Notes: generated by a model from the sequence alone, not told the origin. A stretch of DNA of 64,000 nucleotides from Prochlorococcus sp. AG-402-A08 (GCA_003279585.1 QCHH01000003.1:34526-98525), one strand, 5' to 3'; numbered from the stretch's first letter, positions 9,862 through 20,411 are shown. A program made the numbers and translations.

Positions 9862-10299
9862 ATGAACCATTGCATGCTGGAGGTTTTGGTAAAGAAGGCC
9901 CCAACTGTTCGTTTTACCCAAGACAACAAAACTCCTCTAGCTGAAATAGAAGTTGAATTTGACAGTCTTCGTGCTGACGAACCTCCCTGTGCAATCAAAG
10001 TAGTTGGTTGGGGGAAATTAGCAGAAGAGCTTCAAAACACAGTTCAAGTCAATTCTAAATTAGTAATAGAAGGTCGCTTAAGAATGAATACTGTTCCTCG
10101 CCAGGATGGGACTAAAGAGAAACAAGCTGAATTTACTCTTTCTAGAATTCACCCCTTCTCTTCTAACACAACTGTTTCACCAATTCCTTCTCAAACGCCG
10201 TCAAATCTAAAAAGCGATTCCGCGAATTCTTTAAATAACGAGGGTGTTAAATGGGACAGCTCACCATTAGTTCCTGATACCGATGACATTCCATTCTGA
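9862..10299 (+). CDS. ssb: Single-stranded DNA-binding protein
   Basis: The 145-residue protein has an N-terminal OB-fold (about residues 1-105) with APTVRFTQDNKTPLAEIEVE and the segment VNSKLVIEGRLRM. A Ser/Pro/Asn-rich linker follows, and the acidic C-terminal tip DTDDIPF is the protein-interaction tail of bacterial SSBs. It coats single-stranded DNA in replication and repair and recruits partners, including PriA, which is encoded in this window. The start ATG at 9862 gives MNHCMLEV; an alternative ATG lies four codons later. Confidence 0.94.
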   Translation: MNHCMLEVLVKKAPTVRFTQDNKTPLAEIEVEFDSLRADEPPCAIKVVGWGKLAEELQNTVQVNSKLVIEGRLRMNTVPRQDGTKEKQAEFTLSRIHPFSSNTTVSPIPSQTPSNLKSDSANSLNNEGVKWDSSPLVPDTDDIPF

Positions 10300-10304
10300 A
10301 AAAA

Positions 10305-10496
10305 TCAACAATTTTCTTCAATGTATTCTGTAGCCCTAGTTAAAAGTTGACCTAATTCTCTCTCCAAAGCAGCCAGATCAGGTCTAAATTCAGGCCAGCT
10401 ACCTTTATCTAATTGTTCAAGGATCCAAGCTCTATCCTTGTTTAATTTTTCAACAAGTTCATTTAACTCAGAAAATTGTTTTTGGTGTGAGGCCAT
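10305..10496 (-). CDS. Conserved small hypothetical protein, probably helical
   Basis: I do not recognise the function of this 63-residue protein. It is charged and heptad-like (FSELNELVEKLNKDRAWILEQLDKG), with a central Pro-Glu-Phe break and a second helix (LAALERELGQLLTRATEYIEE). Two helices forming a coiled-coil hairpin are likely. There is no signal or membrane segment. It converges on ssb with 5 bp between the stops and is divergent from the DUF2854 gene, about 53 bp away. The distinct codon-level protein pattern makes it a likely real gene. Confidence 0.7.
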   Translation of the reverse strand: MASHQKQFSELNELVEKLNKDRAWILEQLDKGSWPEFRPDLAALERELGQLLTRATEYIEENC

Positions 10497-10549
10497 GAGA
10501 CTGTCTCCTGAAAACCCATCTGCCCAAGATTTTAGCCAAAATTACACTC

Positions 10550-11113
10550 ATGAATAAACTTCTTTCACCGGCAAGCCTCATCACTATCGGAGGAGCATCC
10601 CTTTCTCTAATAGGCCTAACAGCCTATTTCACTGATGCAACTAACCTCAGTGTTCCAACTTTCTTCTATGGAGTACCTATTTTCTTGATAGGTATATCGC
10701 TTAAAACGACTGAAGTTCCACCTGCCCTCAGAATAGTTCCGGCAACTAAGTTTGCCTCAGAAAGAGAGAAAGCTCCTGAAGAGCTAGGAAAACTAGTTAA
10801 AGATGTGACCAGATGGCGCTATGGTCAATCTTGCCAGCTTGAAGCATCTCTAAGAGTATTAAAGCTTTGGGACATAGACAGTCCCCCCCAACTTTTAGAA
10901 GTAGAAGAGTTAGTTAAAGATGGTAATTATGGATTACGAATAAGATTTAAAATGGCTGCTGTATCATTAGAAAGATGGAATGCTCAAAAAGAACGTTTAG
11001 GAAGATTCTTTGCTAAAGGTTTGTGTGCCGAATTATTTTGTCCCACACCAGGTGAAATTGATTTAATCCTACTTCCGCAAAAACAAGAAGAAAAACCAAA
11101 AGCAAATGAATAA
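10550..11113 (+). CDS. DUF2854 family membrane-anchored protein
   Basis: The 187-residue protein has two N-terminal hydrophobic segments (about residues 7-25 and 34-50) separated by [15 protein letters not shown] soluble domain of about 130 residues follows, containing [22 protein letters not shown] and [19 protein letters not shown]. This is the layout of DUF2854, a family found in cyanobacteria and plastids with no assigned biochemical function as far as I know. The stop overlaps the argB start by 8 bp, so argB is probably translationally coupled to it. Confidence 0.85.
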   Translation: MNKLLSPASLITIGGASLSLIGLTAYFTDATNLSVPTFFYGVPIFLIGISLKTTEVPPALRIVPATKFASEREKAPEELGKLVKDVTRWRYGQSCQLEASLRVLKLWDIDSPPQLLEVEELVKDGNYGLRIRFKMAAVSLERWNAQKERLGRFFAKGLCAELFCPTPGEIDLILLPQKQEEKPKANE

Positions 11114-12020
11114 AGCAGACAAACAAACTGACTACAGTAAGAATTCCAATAAACCCTTTACGGACAAAGACTCAGTGAGAGTTTCGGTCTTAAGTGAGGC
11201 GCTTCCTTATATTCAGCGTTTCGCAAATAAACGGATAGTAATAAAATATGGTGGCTCAGCAATGGTCGACAAAACACTTCAAAATGCAGTATTTAGAGAT
11301 CTAGCTCTTCTTTCGTCTGTTGGCGTACAAATAGTAGTCGTTCATGGTGGGGGACCAGAAATAGACCAATGGTTGGGGAAATTAGGAATAAAGCCAGTTT
11401 TCCTTGATGGTTTACGTATTACAGATACCGAGACCATGGATGTAGTAGAAATGGTTCTTGCTGGAAGAGTGAATAAACAGATAGTAAGTGGAATCAACAA
11501 TCATGGAAGCTTGGCTGTTGGGCTATGTGGAATAGATGGTAGACTTATTGAAGCAAGAACGCTTGGAGGTGGAAGTCATGGTCTTGTTGGAGAAGTTTCA
11601 AAAGTAAATACAAAGATATTAAGTCCTCTTCTCGAAGAAGGTTACGTCCCAGTAATTTCTAGTGTAGCCAACTCTTCTGATGGCAGATCACACAATATCA
11701 ATGCAGATACTGTTGCAGGCGAGCTTGCGGCAGCATTAGGTGCCGAAAAATTAATCCTTCTAACAGATACTCCTGGTATATTAATGAATGCGAATGATCC
11801 TTCTTCCTTAATAGAAAAGATACGTCTATCGGAAGCTAGAGAATTAATTGATAAAGGGATAGTGAATGCAGGTATGAAACCAAAAGTTGAATGTTGTATT
11901 CGTTCGCTTGCCCAGGGTGTGAATGCTGCCCACATTATTGACGGAAGAACTCCTCACGCACTGCTATTAGAAGTTTTCACTGATGCAGGTATTGGAACTA
12001 TGGTTATGGGTAGAGGTTAA
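11106..12020 (+). CDS. argB: Acetylglutamate kinase
   Basis: Phosphorylates N-acetylglutamate, the second and controlled step of arginine synthesis; in cyanobacteria it is the target of PII. The 304-residue protein has the amino-acid-kinase motifs [25 protein letters not shown] and [14 protein letters not shown]. It continues with [21 protein letters not shown] and [26 protein letters not shown] (11872-11949), and ends with [10 protein letters not shown]. Its N-terminal extension and length are typical of arginine-sensitive ArgB. It overlaps the DUF2854 stop by 8 bp, and its own stop directly abuts the next start. Confidence 0.98.
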   Translation: MNKADKQTDYSKNSNKPFTDKDSVRVSVLSEALPYIQRFANKRIVIKYGGSAMVDKTLQNAVFRDLALLSSVGVQIVVVHGGGPEIDQWLGKLGIKPVFLDGLRITDTETMDVVEMVLAGRVNKQIVSGINNHGSLAVGLCGIDGRLIEARTLGGGSHGLVGEVSKVNTKILSPLLEEGYVPVISSVANSSDGRSHNINADTVAGELAAALGAEKLILLTDTPGILMNANDPSSLIEKIRLSEARELIDKGIVNAGMKPKVECCIRSLAQGVNAAHIIDGRTPHALLLEVFTDAGIGTMVMGRG

Positions 12021-13112
12021 ATGTCAAACATAGCTTCAGCTATAAAAGCTGCTGAGGCGGCCCTTGAGAAAGGTGATTATAGTTTTTGCATAAAAATAGT
12101 TGACCCTTTACTTCTAGATTCCCAACCAGAGACAGCCATAGGAGGACAACTTAGACTACTTATAGTGACTGCCTATATGGGGAAAGGTGATGAACAAAAG
12201 GCGGTCAATATTTGTCAAACATTAATCCACAATAAAAAAGAAAAAGTCCGTCAACAAGCCAAGCAACTTTTATCAATACTTGATGCTCCACATTTACCAA
12301 GACCGTCAAACTGGTCTGTAGAGATACCAAAGATAGAGATGGAGTCATCTCTAAAATCGTCATTTAGAAAAACGAAAAAGAAAAAAGAGAGAATTGATCA
12401 TCCACCAACTGGTCCAACTAAAAGTCTAGACTTTGGATTTTCAATAATAACTTTATTAATTGTTTTATTATTAACCTTCCTTTTGAGTGGTTGCGTTGAC
12501 ATATCAACAAACTTGAGTGTTACAGGTCCAGATCGACTCAAGATTTCATTTGATATAGATAGCAATTCTGGTGAATCAATACCATGGCAGATGGAATTTG
12601 AAGATAACCTTAAGAAAGAACATAGCATCTTAAGCCTCCAAACTTTTGAGAATAAGGAGCATTTTGAATCACCAACTATTCGTTTTGAAGAAGCAAATAT
12701 ATTACTTCAGCAAATAGCTTCAGTAGCTTCAAAGACGAGCGGATTCAATATAAATAAACCTGAAATAATTACAAACAACAAAAACTGGATAATTGGTACA
12801 AGTCAAAATTTTAAAATTTATTTTGATTTTAGAGAAATCCCAAAAATTCCTGGATTAAAAATAAACATAATCATTCACGACATTAGCAATAAAAGTAATT
12901 TCAAAACCAAACCTCTAGAACCTACTTTTAAAAAAGGTTTAACCTCTTTACCTCTTGAAGTTGGACAGATAAACCAACTGGAGATTTCAAATTGGAAATG
13001 GAACCAAATTTCAGTTGGAATTATCATGATAATCGCTTTAACTTTGCTAAGCTTATCCCTTCAAAAATTTCGACTCCAAATGGGATTCGGTTTCCCTGAG
13101 TTACCACCTTAA
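12021..13112 (+). CDS. TPR-like domain fused to DUF3153-type membrane domain
   Basis: The 363-residue protein has three parts. Residues 1-95 form helical repeats of TPR type (AAEAALEKGDYSFCIKIVDP). A very basic linker (KTKKKKER) comes next. A hydrophobic segment at about 137-156 ends in FLLSGCVD, a lipobox with Cys158. The remaining part of about 170 residues is beta-rich and matches my recollection of DUF3153, with a final membrane segment near 335-350. In relatives the DUF3153 part is a lipoprotein with an N-terminal signal; here the lipobox is internal. Whether it is cleaved is unknown. The start ATG directly follows the argB stop, so it is in the same operon. Confidence 0.75.
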   Translation: MSNIASAIKAAEAALEKGDYSFCIKIVDPLLLDSQPETAIGGQLRLLIVTAYMGKGDEQKAVNICQTLIHNKKEKVRQQAKQLLSILDAPHLPRPSNWSVEIPKIEMESSLKSSFRKTKKKKERIDHPPTGPTKSLDFGFSIITLLIVLLLTFLLSGCVDISTNLSVTGPDRLKISFDIDSNSGESIPWQMEFEDNLKKEHSILSLQTFENKEHFESPTIRFEEANILLQQIASVASKTSGFNINKPEIITNNKNWIIGTSQNFKIYFDFREIPKIPGLKINIIIHDISNKSNFKTKPLEPTFKKGLTSLPLEVGQINQLEISNWKWNQISVGIIMIIALTLLSLSLQKFRLQMGFGFPELPP

Positions 13113-13127
13113 TGAGAACAAAACTAT

Positions 13128-15371
13128 TTATAGTTGTAGAGGATTAGGATCAATAGAGAGAGTTACTCCTTTTGGTAAGTCTTTCCATAATTCAGGTCCA
13201 TAAGGAATTGGAATTTGGCTTAATTCTGGACCGTACAAAAGAAGTTGCCAACGGCTTTTACCTGCGACCCTCTCAACCAATGAAGGTGCTGGACCGACTA
13301 ATTTCCAACCTTTTTGACTGCAAGCATTTTTTATTTTTGATAAAACATCAAATGCTGCATGTGATGTCAATTCCGAAGATTCGCCAGAGAACCTTAATAA
13401 GCAGGCTCGACTGTATGGAACCATCGAGGATTCTTTTCTAGTCATTTCTTCTTTTTTCAGAAACTCTTCGTATCTCCCATCAATTAAATGCAGAATCACT
13501 GGATGATCAGGACAATAAGTTTGCACTACAACCTTTCCAGGTTGCTCACCTCTCCCTGCTCGACCAGCTAATTGCATAAATAGTTGAAGCGTTTCTTCAG
13601 TAGCCATTAAATCAGGTCGATGCAATAAACCATCTGCTGCTAAGACGACGGCAAGAGTTACTTTTGGCAAATCCATACCCTTAGAGAGCATCTGAGTTCC
13701 TACTAAAATATCGACGTCACCATCCGCAAATCTTTCTAGCAACAATCTATGACCATCACGGCCTCTAGTTGTATCCCTATCAAACCTTAATAAACTTATA
13801 CCTTCTAGTTCTCTTTCTAAATGATCCATCACTCTTTGTGTTCCAGTTCCAAATGGTTTAAAAGCATTTGAACCACATTCTCCACATTTATCACTAATTT
13901 TTGAACGAAAGTCACACCAATGGCAACGCAACCATTGATTACCCTCCTTGGAGCGATGCACAGTTAGTGCAACATCACAATGTGGACATTGAACGACCTC
14001 TCCACAACTACGGCAACTTAAAAAACTACTATATCCACGCCTAGGAACTAAAATGATAGCTTGATTCCCACTCTCTTTTGTACTCAAAAGTTGTTTTTTT
14101 AGATATCTACTAATTAAGCTTCGATTTCCAATAGCTAATTCTTCTCGCATATCTACGATACTAACTGTTGGTAATTTACGATTCAAAATCCGTTGATTTA
14201 ATTTCGCAACGGCTATATTGCCATTGGGTTTAATATTTTTCCAAACATTTAGAGATGGAGTTGCTGTTCCAAGTATTACTTTAGCACCTATTTTTTTTGC
14301 TCTATGAATTGCCAAATCTCTTGCATGATAGCAAGGCATAGGCGATTGCTGTTTATATGAACTATCGTGTTCTTCATCAAGAACTATCAATCCTAAGTTA
14401 GATAATGGTAGAAAAATAGCTGATCGAGTACCAATGAAAACACTAGGTTTTGTAGTGTCTAAAGATCTCATCCATGTATCAATTTTCTCTTTAGTAGAAC
14501 AATTACTATGATATTCAAAAACATTTAATCCAAATCTTTTTCGAAAGCGATCAACTAATTGTGGTACCAATCCAATTTCGGGTGTAAGGATAAGACAATG
14601 TCTACTTTCAGATAACTCAAGCGCTGCAATTTGTAGGTATACCTCCGTCTTGCCAGACCCAGTAATACCCCAAAGTAAAAGAGCCGATCCATTTGAAAGA
14701 GACTCATATTTTTCTTTTGCTAGTTTTTGCTCTAACGTTAAAGGTTGATGGTCCTCAATCTTTAAAATCTTTTTATCATTAGATTCTTCATCATCAAAAG
14801 AATTAAAAAGGAAAAGACGTTTTTCTCTTTCTCCGCAACCAACTGAGACAAAGTTTCTAATCAATACAGAAGAAAATCCTTCAGCCTCCAAATCCTTTTG
14901 CCATTTCCCTCCTCCATTTAAGAGAAGATTTTTCTTTAACTCAAGCTGTCGAGAAGATATCTTTCCCTCATAATTATTGCTAGACATTTTTACCCACCAG
15001 AGTTTTTTATATCTTTTCGATAGTTTCGACCTTCCTAACCAACCAGGAGGTAAAGCGGTCTTAAGCATCTGAAAATCACTTACATATAAATCAAGAGCAA
15101 TTTCCTCTAACCACTCTCTCCATTCTTTTTTGATAGCTGCTTTTTGAACCAATGTTTCAACATTATGCAGCGAAAAATTATTTATATTTTGATGCGTGCT
15201 AGTTATATTTTTTTTCTTCTTATTAACAACCAACCCTTGCATGAGTTTCCCTTTCAGGCGCACTGTCACAACATCGCCTAAATCAATATCTAAATTATTT
15301 CCATCTTGATAAGAAAAACATCGTCCTTCACGGCCCACATGTAACCAAATATCAAATATAAAAGGATTCAT
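13128..15371 (-). CDS. priA: Primosomal protein N' (replication restart helicase PriA)
   Basis: PriA recognises stalled forks and reloads the replicative helicase. The 747-residue protein has an N-terminal DNA-binding domain (about 1-200) and Walker A in LLWGITGSGKTEVYL. It also carries DEEH in VLDEEHDSSYKQQ, the GTATPS motif, and a zinc-binding insert with paired cysteines (CRSCGEVVQCPHC, CHWCDFRSKISDKCGECG). The helicase C-terminal motifs DILVGTQMLSKGMDLP and QLAGRAGRGEQPG are present. All helicase and zinc motifs appear intact. It converges on the TPR/DUF3153 gene with a 15-bp gap. Confidence 0.97.
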   Translation of the reverse strand: MNPFIFDIWLHVGREGRCFSYQDGNNLDIDLGDVVTVRLKGKLMQGLVVNKKKKNITSTHQNINNFSLHNVETLVQKAAIKKEWREWLEEIALDLYVSDFQMLKTALPPGWLGRSKLSKRYKKLWWVKMSSNNYEGKISSRQLELKKNLLLNGGGKWQKDLEAEGFSSVLIRNFVSVGCGEREKRLFLFNSFDDEESNDKKILKIEDHQPLTLEQKLAKEKYESLSNGSALLLWGITGSGKTEVYLQIAALELSESRHCLILTPEIGLVPQLVDRFRKRFGLNVFEYHSNCSTKEKIDTWMRSLDTTKPSVFIGTRSAIFLPLSNLGLIVLDEEHDSSYKQQSPMPCYHARDLAIHRAKKIGAKVILGTATPSLNVWKNIKPNGNIAVAKLNQRILNRKLPTVSIVDMREELAIGNRSLISRYLKKQLLSTKESGNQAIILVPRRGYSSFLSCRSCGEVVQCPHCDVALTVHRSKEGNQWLRCHWCDFRSKISDKCGECGSNAFKPFGTGTQRVMDHLERELEGISLLRFDRDTTRGRDGHRLLLERFADGDVDILVGTQMLSKGMDLPKVTLAVVLAADGLLHRPDLMATEETLQLFMQLAGRAGRGEQPGKVVVQTYCPDHPVILHLIDGRYEEFLKKEEMTRKESSMVPYSRACLLRFSGESSELTSHAAFDVLSKIKNACSQKGWKLVGPAPSLVERVAGKSRWQLLLYGPELSQIPIPYGPELWKDLPKGVTLSIDPNPLQL

Positions 15372-15408
15372 ATCTTTTTTTTATACTTGCCGACTTTAGA
15401 AATTTTTT

Positions 15409-15591
15409 CTACCATGAGATTGTGAACAGCTTTAAAGCTGTTGTGGAACTTGCAAAATTCCACCCAGAGGGAAGACTAGAAGCTTTATCAAGAATAGGAA
15501 ATATCCGATTCTGAGATAAGCCGGTCTGAGAAATCCCCTGACTTCCTTGCTTACACATTTCCATTTCCATTTCCAACAAAACATCCTTCAT
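15409..15591 (-). CDS. Possible small hypothetical protein
   Basis: A 60-codon reading frame lies upstream of priA on the same strand. It contains EMEMEMCKQGSQGISQTGL and ASSLPSGWNFASSTTALKLF. The composition looks protein-like, with no low-complexity artefact apart from the Glu-Met run, and I have a weak memory of similar short proteins in picocyanobacteria. The ribosome-binding site is poor and the reverse strand is also open for part of the stretch. I recognise no domain. It may be real, but support is limited. Confidence 0.4.
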   Translation of the reverse strand: MKDVLLEMEMEMCKQGSQGISQTGLSQNRIFPILDKASSLPSGWNFASSTTALKLFTISW

Positions 15592-15787
15592 AATTTCAAG
15601 TCCATGTTGATGTCATGTGATTTTTCGAAAGATTTATCACGATTAAGGACAATCTCAAATTAGAGTGTTTATGTTGAATTTTTACAAATTAAATAGTTTT
15701 TCCTGAAATATTATCTCTAGGAGATTCCGACCATTTTTCGGGTAATAACCTGAGCTCTGCAACAGACCACAAACCATCGGGGAAATC

Positions 15788-17047
15788 ATGTTAAAGGAAA
15801 AAAAGCCATCTAAAAATATTTCTCTGAATCAGAAAACTAAAAATAATTCAAAAAAAATTAAAAAAACAGTCGCCAAATTAAACGTGAACAAAGAAACCCA
15901 AACTCTTCCTCAAGAATCTTCAAATGATCTAAAAATTGATTTAGATTTAGAGGCGGATAAATTAATTGCTGAAGCAGATAAAGTAACGGAATCAGATATC
16001 GACCTAGATGATGACGATAATGACTCAGTGCTATCTAGTGCTCAAGAAGCAGCCGCTAAAGCTTTAGCAAGCATAAAAATAGGACCAAAGGGTGTTTACA
16101 CAGAAGACTCGATTAGGGTTTATCTTCAAGAAATCGGGCGTATAAGGCTTCTCAGGCCAGACGAAGAAATTGAATTGGCCAGAAAAATAGCTGATCTTCT
16201 TCAATTAGAGGAAGAAGCTGCGCAATTCGAAAGTGAGAATGGCCATTTCCCATCAGTGAAGGAATGGGCAGTTCTTGCAAATATGCCATTAACTCGATTC
16301 CGCAGGCGATTGATGCTTGGTAGACGAGCAAAAGAAAAAATGGTGCAATCGAATCTTCGATTAGTAGTTTCAATTGCTAAGAAATATATGAATAGAGGGT
16401 TGTCTTTTCAAGATCTTATCCAAGAAGGAAGTCTTGGTCTAATTCGTGCAGCTGAAAAATTTGATCATGAAAAAGGATATAAATTCTCAACTTACGCTAC
16501 TTGGTGGATCAGACAGGCTATTACCAGAGCAATAGCAGATCAAAGTAGAACAATTCGTTTGCCTGTGCATTTATATGAAACAATTTCACGTATCAAGAAA
16601 ACTACGAAAGTTTTAAGTCAAGAGTTTGGAAGGAAACCAACAGAGGAAGAAATTGCTGAAAGTATGGAAATGACAATTGAGAAACTCAGATTCATCGCCA
16701 AAAGCGCTCAGCTCCCCATTTCTCTTGAGACCCCTATTGGGAAAGAAGAAGATTCTAGACTTGGTGACTTTATTGAAGCAGACATAGAAAATCCTGAACA
16801 AGATGTAGCAAAAACCTTGTTAAGAGAAGATTTGGAGGGTGTTCTCGCTACATTAAGTCCCAGAGAGAGGGACGTTCTAAGACTTCGTTATGGCTTAGAT
16901 GATGGAAGAATGAAAACCCTTGAAGAAATTGGACAAATTTTTGATGTGACAAGAGAGAGGATTAGACAAATAGAGGCTAAGGCTCTCAGAAAACTCCGTC
17001 ATCCGAATAGAAACGGTGTTCTTAAAGAATATATCAAGCTAAATTAA
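15788..17047 (+). CDS. rpoD: Principal RNA polymerase sigma factor (sigma-70 group 1/2)
   Basis: Directs RNA polymerase to housekeeping promoters. The 419-residue protein has a lysine-rich then acidic N-terminal region (about 1-100) and region 1.2 in [16 protein letters not shown]. Region 2 reads [26 protein letters not shown]..., with the -10 recognition helix [19 protein letters not shown]. Region 3 follows, and region 4 ends with the -35 helix-turn-helix [20 protein letters not shown]. The long N-terminus and the conserved [18 protein letters not shown] block fit the principal sigma factor, although group 2 paralogs are similar. It stands alone, with about 200 bp upstream. Confidence 0.93.
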   Translation: MLKEKKPSKNISLNQKTKNNSKKIKKTVAKLNVNKETQTLPQESSNDLKIDLDLEADKLIAEADKVTESDIDLDDDDNDSVLSSAQEAAAKALASIKIGPKGVYTEDSIRVYLQEIGRIRLLRPDEEIELARKIADLLQLEEEAAQFESENGHFPSVKEWAVLANMPLTRFRRRLMLGRRAKEKMVQSNLRLVVSIAKKYMNRGLSFQDLIQEGSLGLIRAAEKFDHEKGYKFSTYATWWIRQAITRAIADQSRTIRLPVHLYETISRIKKTTKVLSQEFGRKPTEEEIAESMEMTIEKLRFIAKSAQLPISLETPIGKEEDSRLGDFIEADIENPEQDVAKTLLREDLEGVLATLSPRERDVLRLRYGLDDGRMKTLEEIGQIFDVTRERIRQIEAKALRKLRHPNRNGVLKEYIKLN

Positions 17048-17204
17048 AAAAATTAAACTACAACCTTTACTTTTCAAGCAACAAATACAAAAAATTGTTT
17101 AGATCATTGATTTCATTTCACATCAAGCTTATTAAATTATTTTCCAAGAATTTTAATTTGGTAAGGTTGACTGCTTAAGGTAAAGAAATAGAAGATATTA
17201 GCTA

Positions 17205-18152
17205 ATGACACTAGACCAACTGCGCATCGCCTCTCGCCGAAGCCAGCTGGCCATGGTTCAGACGAACTGGGTACGAGATGAACTACAAAAAGCACATCCT
17301 GCTCTTGCTATCACTATAGAAGCAATGGCTACGCAGGGTGACAAAATACTTGATGTGGCTTTAGCAAAAATAGGAGATAAAGGTCTTTTCACCAAAGAGC
17401 TTGAAGCTCAAATGCTTCTCGGTCATGCCGAAATTGCAGTCCACTCACTTAAGGATTTACCCACAAACCTTCCAGATGGATTAATTCTGGGCTGCATCAC
17501 AGAAAGGGAGGACCCTTCAGACGCTTTAGTCGTTAATGAGAAAAATCAAATCCACAAACTTGAGACGCTACCAGAAGGGTCTGTAGTGGGGACTAGTTCC
17601 TTAAGACGGCTTGCTCAATTGCGATACCATTATCCACATCTTGTTTTCAAAGATGTAAGAGGAAATGTTATTACAAGATTAGAAAAGCTTGATTCAGGAG
17701 AATATGACTGTCTTATCTTGGCTGCTGCTGGATTGCAAAGACTTGGTTTTGCTAACCGAATACATCAGTTAATTCCAACAGATATTTCACTCCATGCGGT
17801 GGGTCAGGGAGCTCTTGGTATTGAATGTGTAAGTGGGCAACAAGAGGTACTAGATATTTTAAAAACACTTGAACACGAATCAACATCTAAAAGATGTTTA
17901 GCAGAAAGGTCTTTCCTCAGAGAACTTGAAGGAGGATGTCAAGTTCCAATAGGCGTTAGAACGGAAATTAACAACGGTGAATTAATTCTTGAAGGAATGG
18001 TAGCAAGTTTAGATGGTAAAAGATTAATTAGAGATATAAAAAAAGGATCAGTAAGCTCTGCAGAGAAAATCGGAATAGACTTAGCTAATGAATTAAAAGG
18101 CCGTGGAGCAGGAGAAATATTAGAAGAGATATTCAAGTCTGCAAGGGCCTAA
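17205..18152 (+). CDS. hemC: Porphobilinogen deaminase (hydroxymethylbilane synthase)
   Basis: Polymerises four porphobilinogens into hydroxymethylbilane for chlorophyll, heme and corrinoids. The 315-residue protein shows [43 protein letters not shown] with the catalytic Asp, and [12 protein letters not shown]. It also has [13 protein letters not shown] and the dipyrromethane-cofactor Cys in [11 protein letters not shown]. Length and motif order are standard. It follows rpoD after about 157 bp and converges on the second pyrophosphatase with 14 bp between stops. It belongs functionally with hemL and with cobK/cobM in this window. Confidence 0.97.
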   Translation: MTLDQLRIASRRSQLAMVQTNWVRDELQKAHPALAITIEAMATQGDKILDVALAKIGDKGLFTKELEAQMLLGHAEIAVHSLKDLPTNLPDGLILGCITEREDPSDALVVNEKNQIHKLETLPEGSVVGTSSLRRLAQLRYHYPHLVFKDVRGNVITRLEKLDSGEYDCLILAAAGLQRLGFANRIHQLIPTDISLHAVGQGALGIECVSGQQEVLDILKTLEHESTSKRCLAERSFLRELEGGCQVPIGVRTEINNGELILEGMVASLDGKRLIRDIKKGSVSSAEKIGIDLANELKGRGAGEILEEIFKSARA

Positions 18153-18166
18153 ATCATTTATAAAAT

Positions 18167-18754
18167 TTAATTAATTAAATTAGGATCTATTTCAGATAAG
18201 TAACGCTCCTCACAGGATTTTATGATCTGAACTGCTTTTTCAACACCAAAGAAACCATTTACAGTACAAGTTCCTGGTTTTTTAAGATCCTTGTAATGCT
18301 CCCAATAATAAGTTGTTTCATTAATCCAATGCTTACCTAATTGTTCAAAGCTTTGTATGTGATCCATCCTCTTGTCATCGGCTATTACGCCAATAACTTT
18401 GTCGTCTACTTCACCGCCATCATCAAAAGTCATTATTCCTATAATCCTTGCTTCAACAATTGAACCAGGGACCAAAGGCTCTGTAACATTCACAATTTCG
18501 ATATCTAATGGGTCACCGTCTTCGTCCCATGTACGTGGAAGACACCCATAAGCAAAAGGGTAGGCCAGAGAAGAATATCCGACCCGATCAAGCTTTAGAT
18601 GCCCTGTTTCAGTAATAAGTTCGTATTTATTTATAGTATTTGAATTTAATTCAACGATTGTATTGACTCTAAGTTCAGATTCATTGGCAAACGCAGGTAA
18701 TATATGAAGCAGATTAGGCATTGTTCTGCTAGGTGCTTGATCAAGGTTAGCCAT
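18167..18754 (-). CDS. ppa: Class I inorganic pyrophosphatase (complete active site)
   Basis: The 195-residue protein keeps the class I pyrophosphatase set. It has a PPi-binding Glu in TIVELNS, NKYELITETG and YPFAYGCLPRTW. The full signature EDGDPLDIEIV contains all three Asp. The metal ligands lie in DGGEVDDK, and YYWEHYKDLK carries the Tyr-Lys pair. The N-terminal extension of about 25 residues resembles eukaryote-like or plastid-like class I enzymes more than the compact bacterial form. With the other paralog (2427-2963) missing one catalytic Asp, this one is the better candidate for the main cellular activity. The start is ATG at 18754. Confidence 0.94.
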   Translation of the reverse strand: MANLDQAPSRTMPNLLHILPAFANESELRVNTIVELNSNTINKYELITETGHLKLDRVGYSSLAYPFAYGCLPRTWDEDGDPLDIEIVNVTEPLVPGSIVEARIIGIMTFDDGGEVDDKVIGVIADDKRMDHIQSFEQLGKHWINETTYYWEHYKDLKKPGTCTVNGFFGVEKAVQIIKSCEERYLSEIDPNLIN

Positions 18755-18881
18755 GGTATTTTCTTATGTTCCTACATGGTAAATCAACACAGGAAATGCA
18801 AATGGAGTTGTGGCAGATAATTTAGAAAAGTTTCAACAAAAGATATGCCCCAATCAATTCTTTTGTCCATATATGTCTATT

Positions 18882-20411
18882 TTAATTAGAGATTGTAGAA
18901 AGCTTTTCAAGTTTATTATCTAAGTATTCAAGAAAATAAGTTGGTGATAATTTTGCTCCAGAGACCTTCTTTACAAGTTCCTCTGAATCTAAACTTCTCC
19001 CATAATGATGCACATTTTTGCGAAGCCAAACCAATATTTTACTAATTTCCTTAGATTCAATTATATTTTCTATTTTTCCTAAATCTTCTTCAAGAGTTTG
19101 TGTTAGCTGAGCACTAATAAGATGACCAAGCAAATAAGAAGGAAAATAACCAAACATCCCCTCACTCCAATGAACATCTTGCAGACATCCTTCAGTATCA
19201 TTTTCTGGCGAAACACCTAGAAGATCCAAATACCTTTTATTCCATTCATTCGGAAGATCTTCTACAGAAAGCCCTCTCTCGAGAAGATCAATTTCCAAGT
19301 CAGTCCTAATCATTATATGAAAGCCATAACTGAGTTCATCGGCCTCTACTCGATTCAACCCTGGAGTAAATGGATTCAGATTGATCCATAAATCCTCTCC
19401 AGAGTGAATTGGAGCACCTGCATTTTCAAAATGATGCCAAAAAGACTTTGCAAATGAAAAGCTCCTAGCAATTCTATTTTCCCAAAATAGAGATTGACTC
19501 TCATGAACAGCCATAGAGGTTGCTTGACCTAAAGGCCATGCAAACCATTGGTGACTCTCAGAAGGCAAGCCTTGTTCATAAAGAGAATGCCCCCACTCAT
19601 GGGCAGTAGCTAATAAACAAGAAAGTGGCTGACCTTTAACTATTCGAGTCGTAATTCGATAATCATCCGGACCTAAAGTTATAGAGAATGGATGAGGGGA
19701 CTTAGCTATAGCTGTATTAGAAGGATCCCTAGACCAATCATTTAAAAGTATTGCACAGAGTTTTTCTTGATCGCTAACTGCTAAATCCCATTTTTCATTC
19801 TTTTTGTTGGTGATCAACTCAGCCTTCTGAATCAATTCTGGCAATATTTTCTTTAAAGGTTCAAATAGTTCGCTTACACGATTAACCGTTAAGTTCGGTT
19901 CAAAAGGCTGTGCAAGTGTCTCCCAGCAACTTCTTTTTTCACAGAGCTGATTGGCTTGTTCTGTTCGTAATGAAATTAATTTCTTAAGAGCTGGAGAAAA
20001 GCTTTTGAAATCATTATTTTTCCTAGCTTCCTGCCAACACATATAACCTTCAGACTTTGCCGTTGCAAGCTCAACAACCAATTGAGGATCCAAACTTTTC
20101 TGTCTATGTAAATCTTGCTCAAGCAACTCTATATTTCTAAACCTATCTGTCATGAGTTGTACTTCAAAATCGTCTTTTTCTTTTAGATTTTGAAGTTCAG
20201 CTTTAGCTTCTTTTATTAAAATTTCGAACTGTTCAGAACTTTGTCTTGCATGAAGTTGCTTAGCTAAAAGACTTAATTGCTCTCCTCTCCAAGTGGAACC
20301 AGATATGGGCATAGATGTATTTTGATCCCAGTAGAGAGTGCTTTGTATAGATCCCAACAACTGCGTATCTTTTAGGTAATCGCCCAAAAGCTGCCAAGCA
20401 GACTTTGACAA
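18882..20411 (-). CDS. M32-family (Taq-type) metallocarboxypeptidase
   Basis: A 509-residue thermostable-carboxypeptidase-like enzyme that removes C-terminal residues from peptides using zinc. The active-site motif is TAHEWGHSLYEQGL (HExxH). Other family landmarks are WDQNTSMP near the N-terminus, DDYRITTRI, ESQSLFWENRIARS with the third metal ligand, and ELSYGFHIMIRTDLE. The length matches the family. The start is TTG at 20411, giving (M)SKSAWQLLGDYL; the nearby ATG is in another frame. It stands alone between the pyrophosphatase and a divergent YjbQ gene. Confidence 0.93.
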   Translation of the reverse strand: MSKSAWQLLGDYLKDTQLLGSIQSTLYWDQNTSMPISGSTWRGEQLSLLAKQLHARQSSEQFEILIKEAKAELQNLKEKDDFEVQLMTDRFRNIELLEQDLHRQKSLDPQLVVELATAKSEGYMCWQEARKNNDFKSFSPALKKLISLRTEQANQLCEKRSCWETLAQPFEPNLTVNRVSELFEPLKKILPELIQKAELITNKKNEKWDLAVSDQEKLCAILLNDWSRDPSNTAIAKSPHPFSITLGPDDYRITTRIVKGQPLSCLLATAHEWGHSLYEQGLPSESHQWFAWPLGQATSMAVHESQSLFWENRIARSFSFAKSFWHHFENAGAPIHSGEDLWINLNPFTPGLNRVEADELSYGFHIMIRTDLEIDLLERGLSVEDLPNEWNKRYLDLLGVSPENDTEGCLQDVHWSEGMFGYFPSYLLGHLISAQLTQTLEEDLGKIENIIESKEISKILVWLRKNVHHYGRSLDSEELVKKVSGAKLSPTYFLEYLDNKLEKLSTISN

